From: Sweltsa coloradensis | Lineage: Eukaryota > Arthropoda > Insecta > Plecoptera > Chloroperlidae | Length of the DNA stretch: 64,000 nucleotides | Direction: 5' to 3' | NCBI GenBank assembly: GCA_024449915.1 | Contig: JAMZAV010000974.1 | Span: 1 to 64,000 of the forward strand | Shown here: positions 11,528 through 24,045 of the stretch, one piece after another | Position numbering within the stretch: the stretch's first letter is position 1 | Layout: every line of letters starts with the position of its first letter | Notes under the pieces: generated by a model | Told to the model about the DNA's origin: nothing | Database searches by the model: none | What the model saw: only the letters and a program-made list of their open reading frames with translations | Position numbers and translations under genes: made by a program

Positions 11528-13228
11528 ATTATACCGAAACGTTAAATAAATAAATAAATAAAATTATCCCAGTGCTACAAAATCTATGTTTCTCAGTACA
11601 GTCTTCAACCTTACCCTTTATTCTTAAGTTACCGGTAGTCTATCTTTGACGTTTTTCTACAACGGTAAATTTTAAACAGGATTCCAGTTTCAGCAGGAAA
11701 AGAAGGTTAAAATTTTTTTTAAAAGGGTACTATTAACAAATGGTAAGAAATTAATTTTATTTAAAAAACTGAAACAAATAAAAGATACATCACAAATTAA
11801 AATGTTTAAAAAATGGGTCCTATAGGTAGGGAAATTTGGGAAACCCGGGTATATTTCAATATAGGCAGGGCCTACTACAATTTCAAAGGAAATGTATAGT
11901 TTTCAATTTCAATCAGTACAAATACAGCCACATACATGCCTTATATTGTTACTTAAAACAAAAGACAAGTAAAAAAGTAAAAGCGCGAGATGCTTTTTAT
12001 GTAATAACTTTCACACGCAAGTTTCACAAAAAAGGAAACGTGCTGTCCCTCACAAGTTCGGTGGTTTACAAAAAAAAATTTATATATACATTTGAATTTT
12101 TGATACCTTCGGGGAAAGAAAAGGTATCTAAAAGTCCCTGATTGCAGTAGTCAACAGCAAATTTTAAAAAAAAAAGATTAAAGAGACGCCACAAGCACAA
12201 GAGGGGGGCAGCGGAGGTGTGATTTGCCAGTCTGGGGGCAGTCTGCATAAACGCTTTGGGGAGGGGCCCTAAACCCCAGGCTTGTTGAACTGTAGTGTAA
12301 AAATGATTCAAGTGAAATACGTGACCTTATTGAATATAACAAAAGACAGATATCTATGTTGTAGCCTAATTATTTTGTGATCCATCCAATAATGGGGAAG
12401 TAGAAGGCTGAGGGTGGCATACAGAAAACAACATGGAAATCAGACACGCACTTGATTACATAACTCCCACCCTATCTCTAGTCTAGCGAGTCATTTCTAT
12501 AGCCTCCCCATCTGGGACCTATTGACTGTGTGTGTAGGTGTTGTAGGGAAAAGAAAAACCTCGCCGCCCCGCACCTTCAGCCGAGGCTATATAAGGCGGG
12601 CGCTGCGTGCTTGCCAACCACTGTGACTCCAACCTCCGTAGATCACAGTCAACCTTAAAAATGTCTAGTAGACAGACGAAACGTCGGGGACGCCCGGGTT
12701 TTTCCCCCCGGTTCATCTTTTTTCGACGCTTTTTTACCCAAGACCCTGTTTTTATCCTATGACGGGCCCGAAAACCTCAACTCCTAATATATATATATAT
12801 ATATATATAATTAGGCCCATATTATATTCATTATTCAATTTTGAAGAGGACATGTGAGATTCTCATATCCAGTAGGCCTTGAGTAGATACTAAGACTCAA
12901 TAATAAGTTCATTTTAGTTAAGGTCATTTTGTTTACATACAAAATGTGGGTTGTTGTGTTTAACTTAAAGCCTACTCAGAGAGAGCATTGTTTAAAGTTA
13001 TACTACTAGTACATAAAATTCTAAGTGTTTATTGCTCAATGTAGTCTAGGTACATAAATTTGCACTCCCAATCACAATCTGTACCAACTACAAACAATAT
13101 TGATTCACTAGATTAACACTTATGCCAAAAAAATATTAAGTTGCCCATCCCCCTTCTTATCTCTTTAATTTCCATGTTGTAATCCTCAGGTCAAGGAAAG
13201 TCTATAAGAGCAGCTGTGATTAAGTATC
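11528..13228. other. Non-coding interspersed repeat fragments
   Basis: 12377-12470 is homologous to 2745-2850. 12660-12705 holds a gacgaaacgtcggggacgc motif common near LINE ends. 12786-12810 is a TA microsatellite. 13150-13235 is homologous to 4180-4255. No exon recognised. Confidence 0.5.
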
Positions 13229-13831
13229 ATGTACAAAACGGAAAAAACCCAGGGGGACTGGGGGGGTAGGGGCCCGTACGGAAAGTACTTTCGAGGGTCC
13301 CAAAAGGGGGTTTGGGGCAAGCCCCAGCCGCCGGAGGCGAAAATTTTTTTTGCCCCCATTTTTCTTCAAAACGGCTTTTTAAAAAAATTGAGGTATATTT
13401 TTAAAGATAGATGAAATACTAGTCATTAAAAAATTGTGGCCTACCTCAGATAATACGCAATTTGAAATTTTAAAAAAAGACAACACTTTAAAGAGAACAG
13501 GGCCGTAATGGCTAGGCATAAAAATTACCCGGGTATGAATCAAGGCGTCCGCAGGAAATTTTTTAGGGGGTGTAAAATTTAAATTTTTTTCTTCGTGGGA
13601 CAAAGTGGGGGTTTGGGGGGGAGCCCCAAAATAGCGCCGCAGGCGAATTTTTTTATAGTCAGGTTTTTTGAGTGGTTTGGTGCGTTTTAGAAACCAAAAA
13701 AATGTAATTATTGTGCGTCGATACTCAAAACCCCAAAACCCCCAAATGGGAAATTTAAACGCTAACGTCCTGAGGATTAATAAAGAGTTTTTTACTACCG
13801 TATAGTTTCCCAATATAGGCCGACCCCCCAA
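13229..13831. repeat. hAT-MITE core fragments ('agcccc..ccgcaggcgaaaattt')
   Basis: Two blocks, about 13300-13350 (ggcaagccccagccgccgg then aggcgaaaatttt) and 13600-13660 (gagccccaaaatagcgccgc then aggcgaattttt), share the core seen inside hAT-type MITEs at 21160-21220, 35545-35600 and 61770-61810. 'ggtttggtgcgttttagaaa' at about 13675 also matches 21238 and 25633. The 150-residue minus-strand frame here is a by-product. Confidence 0.55.
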
Positions 13832-14939
13832 CTTTTGGTCATCGAAAATTTAAAAAAGGAATTTTTAAATTAAAAATTTTTTTTTTACGGGGCCCCTTAT
13901 TCCTGCGGCTTTTCCCCGGAGCCAGTGCCAAGGTCGTTTTCCCCCCGGGCCCCATTGACCCGGGCTCGTGAGACGTAGCGCTATGACGCAATCTCCCAGC
14001 AGACCGGTTTATATCGCCCAGTTATCTGTTCCACTCATTCTTCACTCATCAGTTGGACTGCAGTGGGCCTAGAGATAGCATCGGGCCTCCGTGCCTGCCG
14101 TATTGTTGGCGCAGCGCCAGACAGAAGCAGTGAAATATACGTATTTCCTTGTCACACGGCGCGTAACTTGGGTGTTTGAAATTGGCGCGTAAAAATGCTG
14201 ATGCTCGCATATAGGCTGAGGAGGGATTTCAGACCTAAAATAATGAAAAAAGGTCGGACTATATTTGGTACTATAATAATAATAATAATATATATATAAT
14301 GTATAGAAAAACGTATTCATCAGTTCTTGTATGGGTTACATTACCCCCTTATTAACACGGTACAATGTCCCAAAAAATCGTTAAAATATTAATGTAAATA
14401 GTTATATTATTCGACACTATTATATGTTAATAAAATTGCTTTAAAGAGGATTCTAGGGTGACGCCCTTAGTATGTTTGGTAAAGTCTGACCTTGTAAAAA
14501 AATAATAAATAAAATAATGGTGGGAGGTCCCATCCCCAAAGGTAATGCGGGCCCGAGGCGCACTGCAGCGCCAGTAATTTTTTCGATTCCTACAGATTGG
14601 AGTATTTTAACGAGTTTTAGTCAAAAAAATAGTGCTGAAGGACTATTATTCTATTGGCAATTCAACATGGTCTACTCAGATTTTCACCCGGGTTACCAGC
14701 CCCTGGTTACGGCGGTGAATGAGAATATAAATTCTATCGTCAAATTTTTCCCAACATAATCACACGCGGAGTTTTAAACTCATTTTATGTAAATTAGAGG
14801 TATGGAAAAATTTAGAAGTGATTAAAAAACACTTTGTAGCGTTATCAAAAATGCGTTTCTTTGGAAAATCAGCGTTACACATCCATATATTTTTACGTGT
14901 ACCGGTAACAAAAGTAATAATACTAAGTTACAGCAATAC

Positions 14940-14979
<40 letters not shown>

Positions 14980-15056
14980 CTTAATAATAAAAATAGGAAG
15001 CTTAGCAAACGCATTTTCAGGCGCGTTGAGGTTGAGCGTAATTATTTGTTAACAAA
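13832..15056. other. Non-coding, with AAT microsatellites
   Basis: ATA/AAT repeats at about 14273-14300 and 14938-14984. G/C homopolymers at 13890-13960. No gene or bounded element recognised. Confidence 0.5.
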
Positions 15057-15535
15057 AAAACGTAAAATTGCGATTTTCATGAGAAAAAATTTTTTCGATT
15101 GCGCTCAAATTTCACATGAATATATTAATTCATAGAATTAAGGTTGTGTAAAAAAATGATTAGAATCGGATAAAGAATGTAGGTGTTGAAAAGTCGGGGA
15201 AGTGTTTAAAAAAAAAAAGTGTAAAATTGCAATTTTCATTATTAAAAAAAAAGGTGTAAAATTGCAATTTCATTACAAAATATTTTTTTGATTGCACTTA
15301 AATTTCACACGAATATATATAAATTCATAAAATCAAGGTTCTGTAAAAAATCATTACAATCGGATAAAGCATGTAGGTGTTGTAAGTCGAAGAAATGTTT
15401 TAAAAATCGAACAAAAACGTAAAATTGCGATTTTCATGAGAAATAATATTTAGATTGCGCTAAAAAAAAAGTGGCAGTCCTAAGTACAGAGATTTCAAAG
15501 GCCTCCAGAAAAATTTTATTGCAATTGATTTTTAG
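15057..15535 (-). mobile_element. Fragment of Helentron-like family A
   Basis: Contains three cycles of the family-A body unit (cgtaaaattgcgattttcat, gattgcgctcaaatttcac, atcggataaagcatgtaggt) and the gatttcaaaggcctccagaa segment. Both termini are missing. Confidence 0.65.
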
Positions 15536-17456
15536 CAAAATATTTGCTGAAAGTAACAACAAGGAAAACAATAAATAAGACGATACAACATAATATTCCT
15601 AATATCATTTTAACAGATATATAAAAAAAGGGAAACATTTATTTTTGATGAAGTAATTCCACTAAGCCAAAATATTGAAACAACGCGGGGGACAGAAATT
15701 TTGGACCATAGCATGGCTCTGCTAGTCATAAAAGGCGAGGGAAGAGCGTATAGGTCCCCCTCGCAAGACATCAATTAGCAAGTAGGGGAGTATATAATCC
15801 TGACACTAGAGGCGAGCTGCGGGCGTCGTCGATGACATTTCCATTTCCTTGACGCCCCCCCCCCCCCCCATTAAGACTACGACAAGACTACACGACGATG
15901 ACAAAGGCAATGGGCGACCACGACGCGAGAACCCTTTCTCCCTGTCCCCTAGGCTAGAGTGCGCATTATGTACTATCCACAACCTAGTCAAAACACCTGA
16001 AGAGGGTCATACATTGCACCCTAAACAGGTTTTCCTTGAAAAAAATTATATAGGCAGGCCTATAAAACAATGATGGAGACCGCCGCCCCCCTCTCCATCA
16101 CCCTCTCAGCACATACTCATTAGAAATTGCTGCTATGGTATCTAAAAAATATTTGGCCGTTGAAAAACGTAAAATGTAAATTTTTAGAAAATTCTTAGGT
16201 GTCTTCTTCATAGCGTATGCATATGAATTTTGAGATTATTCTTGATACCTTTTAAATGATTTTCTGACTTATTAAACATTTTTTTAAATAATTCAAGTAT
16301 TATTTCAGTTTTTTTGGGGGCCCGCGAACTTTTTCCCCGGTTTTTTTATATAATATTTAGTGAATTGCTGTTTTATTTGAAATTTTCATAAAAATGTGAT
16401 CCATTTTTATCGGGGGGCCCCCCTTTCGCGGGGGTTTTCCGCCGCTAGCCAGTGGATATATTGACTATTCCCCTCAACCCCTTTCTCTGCCATTAGTAAT
16501 CGTAAAAATTAATACCCACAGACTGAGTGGGCAAATAACGATTTGGCCCCTGTAGGGGACCAAGGGACATCCAACATTTTCATTGTCTTACCTTTACGTT
16601 TTATATGAATACTCGAATGACTGTGATGTGCTCGTTTAAACCTTTGCAATTTTAAGACAAATAATATTTTCATTTAAAACTTTATATGTTAGGGTTGGGT
16701 TTTGGGCCCCTAGGGGCCCCAACCGGGGGGGCCCCGTACGGGATTTTCCCTAGTTCCGTACCTGCCAGTCCGCCTCTGCATACACCACACCACTACAGTA
16801 CCAGGGGACACTAGGGTTCACTCCACAGTTCACTCTATAAGAGTGTTGCCGGACACATTTAACTCGATGTCATTTAGCCGGCTAACTAACCAATAACCAT
16901 GATGATAATATGATGATATATCGTTGTGTGATAGATCTTAACAACAACAGCAGTCAATGATGGACCCTTAAGAAACTAGAGTAACGGTGGGCGGTAGGCC
17001 TATCCGATTAAGATGACCAATATGTGGTTAGTAAACAATATTAAATACAATTACGAATACGGATTATTAATCGTTGGTTGATTTGTAATAACTACATCAA
17101 ATCACGACAATTGTGAAGGTGAACTGTGGTGTGGGCTAGTGTAGGCCTACTGTATACCACCCGATTACAAGCACACTTATTTTGACATATTTTTGCAGTT
17201 CTAAAGGGCACTTCGACTTGGAATCAATGGCAAACTTATGGGTGTTTACAAGCTATACAATTTTGTTTGATTAGCTATTTATCAGGTTTGCAATCGAGTA
17301 AATATGGTAGGTACGAACATGCTGGTGCTTCTTCATGACCACCAACAACGTTTTCATCACTTCACTCACTGACAAAACTGAAATAAACAAGACTAAATAC
17401 CTAAAGTCTGTTCAGGGTTGAGGTATGAAACGATGATTGACAGGCCAGTCGGTTAA
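15536..17456. repeat. Non-coding; 16750-17456 matches repeat sequence at 4260-4560
   Basis: gggttcactccacagttcact (16811-16831) and gaacatgctggtgcttcttcatg (about 17316) have counterparts at about 4285 and 4535. 15856-15870 is a poly-C run, and 16690-16745 an artefact-like run of C/G homopolymers. No coding feature. Confidence 0.5.
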
Positions 17457-17951
17457 CCCCTTAACTGTGGAATTTATTTTCAGAAGTTGTTCTTCCCCTG
17501 TGTATTAATTTTAAGGTAAAATGCCCTTATTTATACTTGAGTTTAAACTATCATTACTTTGCCATTTTTGCTTGTATCTCAATTTTTTTTTTGTATCATC
17601 ACTGTAATTAATTAAATCATTCAGTTCACCCACCAAACTATATCTGAATCTAAAATAACCGACATGTTCTGAATATATAAACAACCCTTACGCAACGCCA
17701 CTATGCACAGATGAAGCAATAGTCTCCTATTCCCGTTAGGATAGACTCGAAAAATCGATCATCTACCACCAACATAACAGAACGAAAATCACTAATGAAG
17801 ACCTCTGCTGCTGGCGATAATACGCGTACCTATATATACGGCATGCACAGACACACGAAGTGGGAAGTGTTGCGGCGCGTATATTTACGGCATGCAGAGT
17901 ACGGACGCCATTTAGCATGGACGTATATATACGGCATGAACAGCTAAGGGG
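17457..17951. mobile_element. piggyBac-type MITE, copy 2
   Basis: TTAA at 17453-17456 and 17952-17955. Same termini and internal layout as 10399-10892, with scattered substitutions and small indels. 495 bp, non-coding. Confidence 0.88.
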
Positions 17952-18865
17952 TTAATAGTAATAGATAACCATTTTTATAGTATGGCTACCACCTGGATCT
18001 GGGATTGGAGATGGCTAAATAGTAAATACTTGATGTACTATTTGTTACAAAAACATCACTTAAAAGTTAAATTCAAGCTTCCATGGATATAAACATAGGC
18101 TACCGAAGAAACATGTTTTTTTTTAATGTGTACCGGTACTGCTTTGTACTGTTTGCTATCAAAAAGAATTATATAAGTTATTGACATTGTTTGATGTTGG
18201 ACTACACTTTATTATCCTGAAGACTAAACTTGTTACTTGCATCATCAGGTAAATAGATCTAGGTAGGCCTAATCCTTATGCATATTGGATTGCCAGTTAC
18301 ATTGAGGATTTACTAGTGAATGCATAAATAAATTTACTTAAATATCTATAAGAAATTTGAAATTTATTGTTTTTTTTTAAAATTAGAAAATTAGGCTTTT
18401 CTTACAGAAATAATAAAAATTCTATCTATCAATATCGATATTTTCGTTGGGATAACTGCGACCCAGCAAGATAGGGAATAAAGATAAACACACTCGAACT
18501 GTCAATCATCAGTTTGTTCTCTAGCCCCAAACAGACTTTTGGGCATTATTGAACATCAACAAATGATATTGTTGTGTAAGCAGTCGAGCACAGTACCAAG
18601 CATGCGGGACAAACCTTTAAAAAGTAGGCCTAAGGATTGGGGGATTAGGAGTAATCAACTGTTCCAAGAACTGACTTACAACCTATTGGATAGCTAGAGC
18701 GACACGAGCGTAGGCGGCTGAATAGGACGACGTACAGGGCGATGTCTGAAGACGCTTAAGTCAAGGTGTGACGTGAGCTGCGACAGGACAATGTTCACGG
18801 TTCTCTTCAAGGTTCGACTCCTGAAATGTGCAATCCGTGAGTAAATTGGTGTAGAACATGGAGAC
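17952..18865. repeat. Non-coding; continuation of the 4.2-4.9-kb repeat family
   Basis: 18580-18850 (gtcgagcacagtacc...gattgggggattagg...actgacttacaacctattgg) parallels 4690-4930. With 16750-17456 it brackets the piggyBac MITE, so the MITE probably landed inside one long repeat copy. Confidence 0.5.
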
Positions 18866-20510
18866 TTTACCTCAATGTTGATAAATGTAATGTGATCACA
18901 TACAAACAAGAAGAAAAATTATGTACGTTATCAGTACTACATCATTGAAGGTGCTGCACTAAAAATTGTTGATTCCATCAGAGACCTAGGTGTAGCCTAG
19001 GCCTACAGATGTCCACTGATCTTTTCTTTTAATGATCACCTTAGCGTCGTTTCCAAAAAAAGCACTAAGAATTCTTGGTTTTATCAAACAAAATTGTGTC
19101 ACTAACTTCTCACCCACAACTACAAGAAAGATGTATGTATCCTTGGTTCGACCCCACGTTGACTACGCCAGTGTTGTGTGGAATCCACATCACGTCACCA
19201 AAATTAAGCAAGTTGAACGCATTCAATACAAATTTGTAAGTTTTCTTTGTTATCAAAATAATACTAGGAAAACGCTCAGTTGGACGCGTTGTTGAGCGAG
19301 CACCGGTACGTGCAACATGACCCGAGTACGACATTCCCATAAGGCCCACCACACAGTGTAGGCTTAACTGGATATTGACATTGTACACTATTATATACTA
19401 TTCCAACATCTTTGCATTGTACTAATTCACGTCATGCCTTCTAAAGTGTATCTTAGTATCTTCACTGCCTCCTTCATTTTTTAACATCATTTTTCGAATT
19501 ATGATTACCAATAAGTCTTTAAGGTCTTGACCGATTTAGCTGAAAATTTGGAAAATAGGAGAGAATGTTGTACTAATTGACCCTGCAAAATTTCATAACG
19601 ATCGGAACATTTTTATTTTTTTATTTTTTATAACCAACGATCGGATTTTGTTCAAAAACTATACAGCAACCCGCCCGCCTAGGTGGTATGTACATGTGTA
19701 AAAAATTTCAAGTCGATCAGAGAAACGGTGGGACCTGTATCGAAGCAGTAACAGAAAAAAAAACAAACAAACAAACAAAAAAAAAAAAAAAAAAAGACAT
19801 TCGAGCCATAAAAGTCAAGTGGAGACGCTCGCTCAATAAATTTTCACCGATCATATTATGTTACACTTTGTCAACAACAATCAATTCCAACACTAGAAAG
19901 TCGTCGTAGTGCAACCAACATAATTTTCCTTTACAAACTTCTCCACAACTTCATCGACACGGACCTACTTCAAGATATAAACTTTCATATCCCCTCAAGA
20001 TTTACAAGAAATTACATCCCCTTCAAAATTCTATGTGCTCGTATTGATGTTTTTAAATTTTCCCCCATTAACCGAATGCAAGATACCTACAACAAATTAT
20101 TAGCCATCCATTAATCAAGAAATTGACATCAACCACATGAAACTTCAATTATTTGAATCAGCTGATTATGCCAGTTTACCAACATGACTCATCACTCTTG
20201 TCACCTTATCAACTTTTCACCAGTTTTGTATTTTATAACCTCATGCTTTTCTTCATTCATCTTGGGCATTGAGTTGTTTTTTATATATTCTTTTGTTATT
20301 CAATTTTTTATTGTTTCTATTTGTTGAAAAATATTAATTTTATAGTACTTGTTCATATATTTAATGATTTGTATAGGTAACGTATTTGTATTGTTTTGAA
20401 TTGTATATTTTTAAATTGGTTAGTTTCAGTAGGTATACGTAACACTTGTGGGTTTTGATACCTGTTGTTAGAGATAAATAAATAAAAATTTAAAATAATA
20501 AAAATTAAAT
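18866..20510 (+). mobile_element. Non-LTR retrotransposon 3' fragment, split by a Helentron-like element
   Basis: Coding remnants include NVDKCNVITY (frameshifted), KKALRILGFIKQNC, TTTRKMYVSLVRPHVDYASV and VERIQYKFVSFLCYQN up to 19263. They resume at 19836 with KFSPIILCYTLSTTINSNTR, then LYKLLHNFIDTDLLQD-like and PSRFTRNYIP pieces. This is the C-terminal region of a Jockey/CR1-type reverse transcriptase. The tail near 20470-20500 is (AATA)-rich. Stops and frameshifts show a dead copy. Confidence 0.85.
19264..19835 (-). mobile_element. Helentron-like element, family C, inside the LINE
   Basis: Minus-strand 5' end TGAGCGAGCGTCTCCACTTG (19835); 3' end ..CAACGCGTCCAACTGAGCG then TTTTCCTAG (19264), followed by T. 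Removing it rejoins the LINE reading frame (..YQNN + KFSP..), with insertion between two T residues. Near-identical to 56509-57076. The internal phrase gaccgatttagctgaaaattt...ccctgcaaaatttcataacg recurs in copies at 56.7 and 57.4 kb. Confidence 0.75.
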
Positions 20511-21074
20511 TGCATAATAAATAAGCATACCGTAGGTTAAGCCTCTATAACTATAGGGGCCTAAGTAGGGATCCAAGGATTTTGCAAAAGGCAAAAAATT
20601 AAATGTCTTAGGTAGGCCGTAACCTTAAATAGGTCTACAGGCCTACCTGAAACATGTTTTTCATGAGATTTCATGGGATAACCAATGACCAAAAAATGCA
20701 ATTTGAAACTGTAGCCTACCATAAGTCTAAATTTTACATTTTTGCATGAAAACAGGAAATAAAATGTAGCATGAATTATTAGTCATGCTTTTTATTAATT
20801 TTACTGCTAAATCAGCAAAGTGAACCATTTTATATTGGTATTAATTCAAATTGCTGAAAAAAACATGATGAAAATTCATTGAGTGACATTTTCCCACTTA
20901 CGACCATTTTGACTGTGTTTTGACCTATCTCTACCTGACGGATGAAAAACTACATTTAAATGATTTCAACTTATCAACTACTATATCGAGCCCAAATCAA
21001 TAAACCAAGAGTGTGTCTGAATTAGGGTTCAGGTCTAGGTCAAACTAATGTTAACGTAACGTCTTATAGTACTA
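20511..21074. other. Non-coding AT-rich stretch
   Basis: Several taggcctac/taggtaggcc motifs; no gene or bounded repeat recognised. Confidence 0.5.
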
Positions 21075-21475
21075 GCCCAGTGTTGAATTCAAGACTTTTC
21101 ATCTCGGGGGGGCTATATAGTATCCCGGGGGCATTATATAATATATAGGGACCAAGTATGGGGGGGGTTGGGGGGCAAAGCCCCTCAACAATAGTGCCGC
21201 AGGTGAAAATTTTGAAAATCAGGTTTTTAGCGTGCGTTTGGTGCGTTTTAGAAAAAAGTTGAAGGCTGAATGCAAGATCAAAATAATGTACTTTTTGTGT
21301 GTTGTGTTGTGGACGCTAAAAGTTCCTAAATATCCTCTAGATTTTACCTTCAAACCGCTAGATTCACTAATCGTTAATTTTAGCAACGAAAACAAATACA
21401 ATATTTTCCAAACAGGGTGAAATACTGTTTTATTTTGCAGTTGCGGGCCCTGCGGGCGCCTAGTTCCGCCAGTGA
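21075..21475 (-). mobile_element. Truncated hAT-type MITE, relative of 61473-61975
   Basis: Reverse-oriented match to the 61.5-kb element: gcgggccctgcgggcgccta then gttccgcca(c)tg at 21443-21474 is its terminus, and ttgaattcaagacttttcatc at 21083-21103 its interior. The other terminus is missing. Shares the 'ccgcaggtgaaaatttt' core and 'ggtgcgttttagaaaa'. Confidence 0.65.
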
Positions 21476-22240
21476 ATATTTGTATATTTTATAGACACAA
21501 CCTCTCACCTTCCCCCCATGCACATATCATAGTCAATGTTGACACTTGTGCATTGCCTTCTATACAGGATACCTACGCATTGGTAATCTGATAATTGGAT
21601 GAGCGTAGCGAGCGAAGCGAAGATTCCATTTCACTACACTGGAGAAAAAAATCCGGAATGTTTTTTTTTCTTTCTGTATTTTTGTCTGTTTGTTAGCACG
21701 ATTCCGGCTAAACCGATACTCCAATTGCGATGAAATTTTATGGAGGCCTTCAAAATCTCTGAACTTAGAACTGCCACGTTTTTGAGCGCCATCGAAACAT
21801 TATTTCTCATAAAAATCGCAATTTTACGATTTTTTTTCGATTTTTTGAAAATTTACTTTACCGGTACTTATAACATCTACATGCTTTATCCGATTTTAAT
21901 GATTTTTTCACAGAACCTTAATTTTATGAATTAAGATATTCGTGTGAAATTTGAGCACAATCGAAAAATTATTTCTAATGAAAATAGAAACTTTGTGGGT
22001 TTTTTCTTTTTTAAAACAATTTTTTTACTATTACACCTACATGCTTGATCCTATTGTAATAAGTTTTTCCACAGAACCTTAATTTTATTAATTTATATAT
22101 TCGTGTGAAATTTGAGCGCAATCGAATAATATTTCTTATAAAAAATCCCAATTTTTTTCTTTTTTTTTTTTTTAAAATTACGATTAATTAAAAAAATTTA
22201 AAATTTAAGTTTTATTATTTTTAATTAAATTAAATTTAAT

Positions 22241-23894
22241 TGGATGAGCGTAGCGAGCGAAGCGAGTGAAGCGAAGACTTCAATTTCACTGACCCCCCAA
22301 AAAATTTAGCTCGGGTGTTTTTTTTTTGTTTTTTTTTTGTTTTTTTTTTTGTTTTTTTTTTTTGTTTTTTGTTTTTTTTTGTTTTTTTGTATTTTTGTCT
22401 GTTTGTTCGCTCTCTACCGGGCAAACGGCATATGCGATCTTGATGAAAATTTGACACGACCTTCGTTTTCTCTGAACTTAGGACTTGCCACGTTTTTTTG
22501 GGTACAATCGAAGAAATATTTCTCATGAATATCGTACTTTTACGATTTTTTTTCGATTTTTAGTGCGATATTTTTGTGCCATTTGGGCCAATTCTGACCA
22601 AACGGGTGGGGCTACAACGTTCATATTTCACATGGACATTAAGGTAATGGTGATGTATTGCTTTCTGAAAGAAAAAGTTGAAAAAGTTAGCCAGAATCGA
22701 GAGAAATAAAGCTTTTAATATACGTTTTTTGACTTTTTGTGCGATATTTTCGTGCCATTTGGGCCAATTCTGACCAAACGGGTGGGGCTACAACGTTCAT
22801 ATTATACATGGACATTAAGGTTATGGCAGACCTGGGTAGTAACGTAACGAAAGTAAAGCGTTTACTGTAACGAAATTACTTTTTTCAGTAACGAGCCAGT
22901 AATTTAATTACAATTTTCTCAAAGTAACGGAAGAGTAATTTCACTACTTTTATCATTGTAATTTGGCGTTAGTAACGCGTTACTTTTGCCCGCGCCTTTG
23001 TGTATCAAAATCAGTCACTGGGCCAGTGCGCCTGCTGCCTTTCTACGTATCGCCCGCTTGAACAATGTGCATGTGCAATTGTAGCATTTCCGACATTTCG
23101 TAGGTCTGATCGAGAGATTTCTAGTCCCGAGTTTTTATTTCAGAACCTAGCCATGTTTACTTTTGGTACTTTCGCCTATGACGAGCGCCGTTGATGACGT
23201 AATTATCTACTTGACATCAAACATTCAAGTCTGTGTCAAATAAATCGATAGTCGAATTGTTACACTTGTAGTGTAGTTACAACATTTCGCCGATAGATGT
23301 CACCCGCGTAATCAATAATTTACTATACATCTATACGTCGATATCTACAATATCTCTGTGATAGGCCTCCGCTGGTTTTAAAGTGTGGGCGTGGATAACA
23401 CCCTGTCTGCGACCCGGCATCGGCACACAAAGCACTTGCGTCATACTCGTCGGCACGTCAGATACATTTTAAATTAAAAAGTAATTTTTGAAAGTAATTT
23501 CACTACTTTTTTTCATAAAAAGTAACGTAATTTCATTACTTTCTTGGATAAGTAACTAAATAGTAATTTAGTTAGATTTTGGCTGAAGTAATGAGTAATG
23601 TAATTTCATTACTTTTCAAAAGTAACTTACCCAGGTCTGGGTATGGTTATGGTAGTACCTTTTGAAAGAAAAAGTGAAAAATTCAGCCAGAATCCATAGA
23701 AAATAAAGCTTTTAATACAAGTTTTTTTACGGTAAATAATACCAATTGACAAGAAAACAAAAGAAACTTGACAACATTCACCACAATGCGTAGGCAGCAA
23801 AACAAAGCACTTGCAAAAGTAAAGATATCCCACGCAAACTAAAACCTATGAAAAGCTCATCCATCAACGCGGCGGGACTTTAGCGTTTTCCTAG
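22241..23894 (+). mobile_element. Helentron-like element, family B, nested in family A and itself interrupted
   Basis: 5' TGGATGAGCGTAGCGAGCG then ttcaatttcactgaccccc. A poly-T-rich run at 22318-22390, then tctctgaacttaggacttgcc and gggccaattctgaccaaacg (present twice, about 22580 and 22760, a local duplication). 3' end AACGCGGCGGGACTTTAGCG then TTTTCCTAG at 23894. Relatives: 31732-32517, 47522-47962 and a fragment at 61352-61464. Holds the hAT-like element 22827-23639. Confidence 0.75.
22827..23639. mobile_element. hAT-like element at the core of a three-level nest
   Basis: Termini CAGACCTGGGTA and, inverted, TACCCAGGTCTG. Subterminal runs of agtaacg/taatttcattactttt at both ends are typical of many hAT MITEs. 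GGTTATGG precedes it (22819-22826); the same 8-mer occurs at 23645-23652, five bases beyond the right end, so the exact duplication is uncertain. About 813 bp, non-coding. Confidence 0.65.
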
Positions 23895-24045
23895 TTTTAA
23901 AAAACATGGCAGCTCAATGCACCAATACGCTCATCCAACAACGCGGCGGGACTAAAGCGTTTTCCTAGTAGTGTTTTCGCATCGAAAAGTACACTGACCA
24001 TTTACCCCACATACTGCATCTGTGTTAACCACCCTGTATCAGTCA

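Larger units (their letters stand above)
21596..23968 (+). mobile_element. Helentron-like element, family A, interrupted by family B
   Basis: 5' end TGGATGAGCGTAGCGAGCG at 21596; 3' end AACGCGGCGGGACTAAAGCG then TTTTCCTAG at 23968. Body equals that of 10258-11527 in reverse, including ggcctccataaaatttcatc, the tandem tgcgattttcat units and catggcagctcaatgcacca near the 3' end. A family B element (22241-23894) sits in its AT-rich centre. No transposase encoded. Confidence 0.75.

Noticed and set aside
13379..13831. 150-residue minus-strand open frame
   Set aside because: Lies across two hAT-MITE core fragments, with no protein family seen.
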